Assembly (NCBI RefSeq): GCF_964656455.1
Contig: NC_135713.1
Location: 193,124,187 to 193,188,186, forward strand
Direction of reading: 5' to 3'
From: Halichoerus grypus
Lineage: Eukaryota; Chordata; Mammalia; Carnivora; Phocidae
DNA length: 64,000 bases
The translations under genes and the position numbers were made by a program. Shown here piece by piece: positions 60,660 to 64,000 of the stretch (within the stretch, counting starts at the first letter, position 1; every line of letters begins with the position of its first letter). The notes below the pieces were generated by a model. The model was given only the letters and a program-made list of their open reading frames with translations. It ran no database searches and was not told where the DNA came from.

Positions 60660-61400
60660 AAAAATAAAACTGGTTCCCCAAATGAGATATTGTCCACTTT
60701 TCACCTAGCAAATGGACAAAAATAAAAATAAATTGATGTTGCATAAAGTTACTATGAGAGAGAGGAATCAGGCATTCTCATTACTGAAGGTGGAATTGTA
60801 AACTGATGCAACCTGTTTGTGAGGACAATTTAGCATTATCTATTAAGTTAAAAACTGCACCATTGATTCAGCAATCCCGCTGCTAGGAATTTATCTCAGG
60901 GATATATTAAAAAAATTCACTAAATCATCTTTATAAGAACATTCGACCCAACATGCTACTGCAAATCACTAGAAGCAATCAAGGTGTGTCTAATCATAGT
61001 CTAGTTAAATAAATCGTGGTTCATTCTCTATGCAACACTAGATTTATAGGTGCTCAACCATATGTTAAAAGAAAAGAAGCAAAAGCGAGATGCAAAAGAG
61101 TACGTGCAATAATACTATTTCTTTCGTAACAAAACATATATGCCACACATATACCAATGATTATGTGGGTATTCTCACAAATATTTTATATTTATGTGAG
61201 CATATAAATTTTTCTTTTTTTCTGGCAGAAATCAATACATATATGCCCCATATAAATGGCTTACCTTTGGGAAGGGGATGATTGAGGTAAAAGGGGAGCA
61301 GGGACCTTCTATTTTTATCTTGGTAGCTTTCTCTATTTTTTGAATTTTCTAACATAAATATTATATTTTATTTCTCTTTAATGTCCACAGAGGTTATCTA
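60660..61400 (+). mobile_element. Old L1M 3' fragment in CDC27 intron
   Basis: GTGGAATTGTAAACTGATGC, GATTCAGCAATCCCGCTGC and AAATCGTGGTTCATTC occur in L1 3'-end order. Confidence 0.7.
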
Positions 61401-61542
61401 CTTTTCTTCTCTATACCTCTTTGTAGTAAAACAAAATCCAATGTAAGTTAGGTTAAAAAAGAAAAAAAGGTAAGTATCAACTATCTATCCACAGGAGTGT
61501 TAAAGTGAAAAGAAGCAAATTATAGAACAGTATGTGTAGTTG

Positions 61543-62015
61543 CATTAGTTTCCTATTCTGTCATAACAAATTACCACAATTTTGATGGCTTAAGACAAAT
61601 TTTTTTATCTTATAGTCTGTGCATTAGAAGTCCAATATGAGTCTCACTGGGCTAAAATCAAGGTCCCTTCCTTTGTGCAGGGTATCTGTTTCCCTGCCTT
61701 TCTTGGCATCTAGAGGCTGCCCACATTTTTTGGCTTGTAGCCTTCTTCCTCCATCTTCAAAGGCTACAAAGGCTGGTTGAGTCCTTCTCATGCTGCTTCT
61801 GACTACAGCTGGGAAAGATCCTCCACTTTTAAGATTCATGTGATTAGACTAGCACCGCCTGAATAATGCAGGATACTCGCCCCAACTCAAGGTCCATATC
61901 CTTAATCACATCTGTAAAGTTTCTTCTGCTGCGTAAGGTAACACATTCACAGGTGCTCAGGATTAGGGCATGGACATCCTTGAGGGGTCATTACCCTGCC
62001 TACCACAACAGGGTA
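61543..62015 (-). mobile_element. MLT1-type LTR, minus, in CDC27 intron
   Basis: Starts TTAGTTTCCTATTCTGTCAT and contains TACCACAATTTTGATGGC, TCACATCTGTAAAG and a CCTACCACAAC end, the reverse complement of the MLT1 layout seen at 25823. Confidence 0.8.
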
Positions 62016-62618
62016 AGTCTACTTTGTTAGGTACAATTAAAAATATATAAATAATGAGAAAAAGATCTAAAGAAGTATGTTCTGAGTTGTTAACAATGCT
62101 CCTCCCTGGAGGGTCCCCTTATGAGGCACATTCAACTTCGTATTTTCTTATACTTTCATATTATTTGAATTTTTGGGTAACAAGCCTATTACTTTCATAA
62201 AAAGCCCCCACAAAGATATAAGGAATAAAGCAGTGATCAAAGAGAGTGGACTAGTAAAGGTATCAGAGGATTATAGCATTTGGGTAACATAAGGGGATTT
62301 ATTCATTGATTGGTATAAGACTTTAGTATTATTTCTCTAAGAAGGGTATAAAGAATAAGGAACCAATCTTATTTCACAGTTCTAAAAAAGTTTAATACAT
62401 TCCTACCTGACCCTCCCTTAACCTAAGGCCAAATGTAATTTCCTGGCTTTTGTAAATTTTTTATAGGCATTATCTAAAATAAAAGATTTACATAAAATGT
62501 TTTTGTGGGAAGTAGTATGAAAGTAGCTGTGTGGTAGGTTCCATGGACCCATTATCACAGTATAATGATGTTTTAAATTTTCTATAATAAAAAGGAATAA
62601 AAAAGAAGAGTAAAGGCA

Positions 62619-62643
62619 AACACACACACACACACACACACAC
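62619..62643. repeat. (CA)n microsatellite in CDC27 intron
   Basis: About 12 CA units in AT-rich sequence. Confidence 0.92.
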
Positions 62644-63054
62644 TTACTTGGTGTATTTGTTTCAAGTGCTGTGTTTTTTACACAAGTATGTAAGGGGCTC
62701 TGGTGCATCCTTAACACTTCATTGTCTTCCTAATTGCTGGCAGCCCAAGAGAAATAAACTCAAAGTACTGCTGGGCTGAATGGGTCTGAGAATCACATCT
62801 GCTAGTCTAGGAATGGAACACTTATTACATATGATAATTCTACGAGGTAGACTGTTCTCTATTCCTTCCATACTATTAAGTATTGTAAAATATACATGGA
62901 ATAAAGAATCAAGATAAAAGATCTGTGGTCACGGATATTATTTACTTACAATCACTATTAACACCTGTCAAATGTTACTGACAGGGACTGATAAAGCCTG
63001 TACCACAACGAAGAAATCTGAGACTGATTTTAATATTGCAAAAAAGCAATTTTT

Positions 63055-63545
63055 ACACTTGTTGGGTCTCCAGACTTCTTTACACTCTTAAAGCTTATTG
63101 AGGAACCCAAAGAGTTTTTGTTAATGTGGATTATAGCTATCAATACTTACTATATCAGAAATTAAAATGTGAAAGTTTTAAAAATATTTATCCATTAATT
63201 TAAAAGTAACAACACCAAACCATTACATGTTAACATAGATAATATTTTTTTAATGAAAAATAACTTTTTCAGAACAATTAAGTCAGTAAGAATAGTGGTA
63301 CTGCTTAACATTTTTGCAAATCTCTGGTTAAAAGAAAACAGCTGGACTCTCTTATCTGCTTCTGCATTCAATCTGTCATGTAGCTTTTGGAAAATTCCAC
63401 TGTACATTGGTGAGATGATAAGAGTGAAAAAGGCAAGTAACATCTAAATATTATGAAAATAGTTTTGACCTTGTAGACTCCTTGAAAGAATTTTTGGGGG
63501 CCCCCAGAAGTGCCCCGGCCATACTTTGAGAACCACTGTTTTAAA
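63055..63545. mobile_element. hAT-like non-autonomous DNA transposon
   Basis: CACTCTTAAAGCTTATTGAGG, GCAAATCTCTGGTTAAAAG and TTTGAGAACCACTG in the order of a common mammalian hAT-group element; the right terminus is clear and the left one degraded. No transposase frame. Confidence 0.65.
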
Positions 63546-64000
63546 GAAATCTTAATCAGGACAATACACCCCAATCCTTCACTGCTCACCACACACAGTT
63601 CAGAATGGATAGGTTTTCTTTCTATAACTGCGTGTTGTAATTGTTATAAAAATTTCATTTACCATACCTCTCTACCTCAATAATCTAATTACAAATACTC
63701 ACTGAGAAACAGTGACTAACACAGTATCAGAGTTCTCACTTTTGCCTTAAAGACTTAAGACTTACCTGATATCAATGCAGCTCATTAAATAGGATGATAT
63801 TTAGAAGGCTTTTGCCACAGAGAGGTTGCCACCATTTGCTTTTCATTTTTCAAGCCAAGACATTTCAGAAGTAATCAGCAACTTTTTCCTCATACCCCTT
63901 TTTATTTTAATAGAGGTATACTGGATGTACCCGTGCATCAAAGTAGGCCTTACAATTTAGCCAAACCCTAAGCTGGTAGTCAAAAATGGCTGTGACCATT

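Larger units (their letters stand above)
60117..64000 (-). other. CDC27: CDC27 intron (5' end outside the window)
   Basis: Upstream of the exon ending at 60116 no further CDC27 exon was recognised. The interval holds an old L1M 3' piece (about 60660-61400), an MLT1-type LTR in minus orientation (61543-62015), a CA microsatellite (62619-62643) and a hAT-like element (63055-63545). The rest is AT-rich sequence. Confidence 0.75.

Noticed and set aside
1..64000. CRISPR array, operon, phage or other prokaryotic system
   Set aside because: Repeats are interspersed eukaryotic SINEs with target duplications, genes have introns, and no direct-repeat/spacer structure exists.

Overview
This window is mammalian nuclear DNA. 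Almost every kilobase carries a tRNA-derived SINE with the carnivoran Can-SINE (SINEC) layout: a 5' head reading like GGGGCGCCTGGGTGGCTCAG, a CT-rich middle and an AAATAAATAAAATCTT tail. The internal sequence resembles the bear, seal and mustelid form more than the dog or cat forms, so the likely source is an arctoid carnivoran. There are no operons, prokaryotic genes or CRISPR arrays.

Right end (about 54-64 kb): the 3' part of CDC27 (APC3, a TPR subunit of the anaphase-promoting complex) on the minus strand. Three coding exons (60042-60116, 59071-59227, 57152-57234) join in frame with canonical splice sites and encode the conserved C-terminus. A roughly 3.2 kb SINE-free 3' UTR follows, with AATAAA signals near 54.23 and 53.99 kb.

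Left end and middle (1-32.3 kb): no protein-coding exon was found. Two strong CpG islands lie at about 2.25-3.95 kb and 31.3-32.3 kb, each with minus-strand splice donors. As I recall mouse gene order, Kansl1 is the minus-strand neighbour whose 5' end faces the Cdc27 3' end, and human KANSL1 has alternative first exons about 30 kb apart. I therefore infer that the islands are two alternative KANSL1 promoters, that 2.5-31.3 kb is 5' intron, and that 32.3-53.9 kb is the KANSL1-CDC27 intergenic interval. The left island also has plus-strand promoter signals (YY1-type, NRF1-type and ZNF143-type motifs and a strong plus-strand donor), which fits a divergent antisense RNA such as human KANSL1-AS1. 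The KANSL1 assignment is inference; the CDC27 assignment is direct.

The rest is layered repeats: over 40 SINECs, many with perfect target-site duplications and several nested in each other; old L1M/L1ME fragments; two younger 5'-truncated L1 tails; a short L1 fragment truncated at both ends but flanked by a perfect duplication; MLT1 and MST LTRs; a Tigger2-like transposon; hAT-like remnants; MIR and L2 pieces; and microsatellites. I found no convincing undescribed biological system. The best leads are the compound left-hand promoter, nested inverted SINE pairs inside the presumed KANSL1 intron, an unexplained GC-balanced block at 38.3-38.8 kb, and the boundary-truncated L1 insertion.
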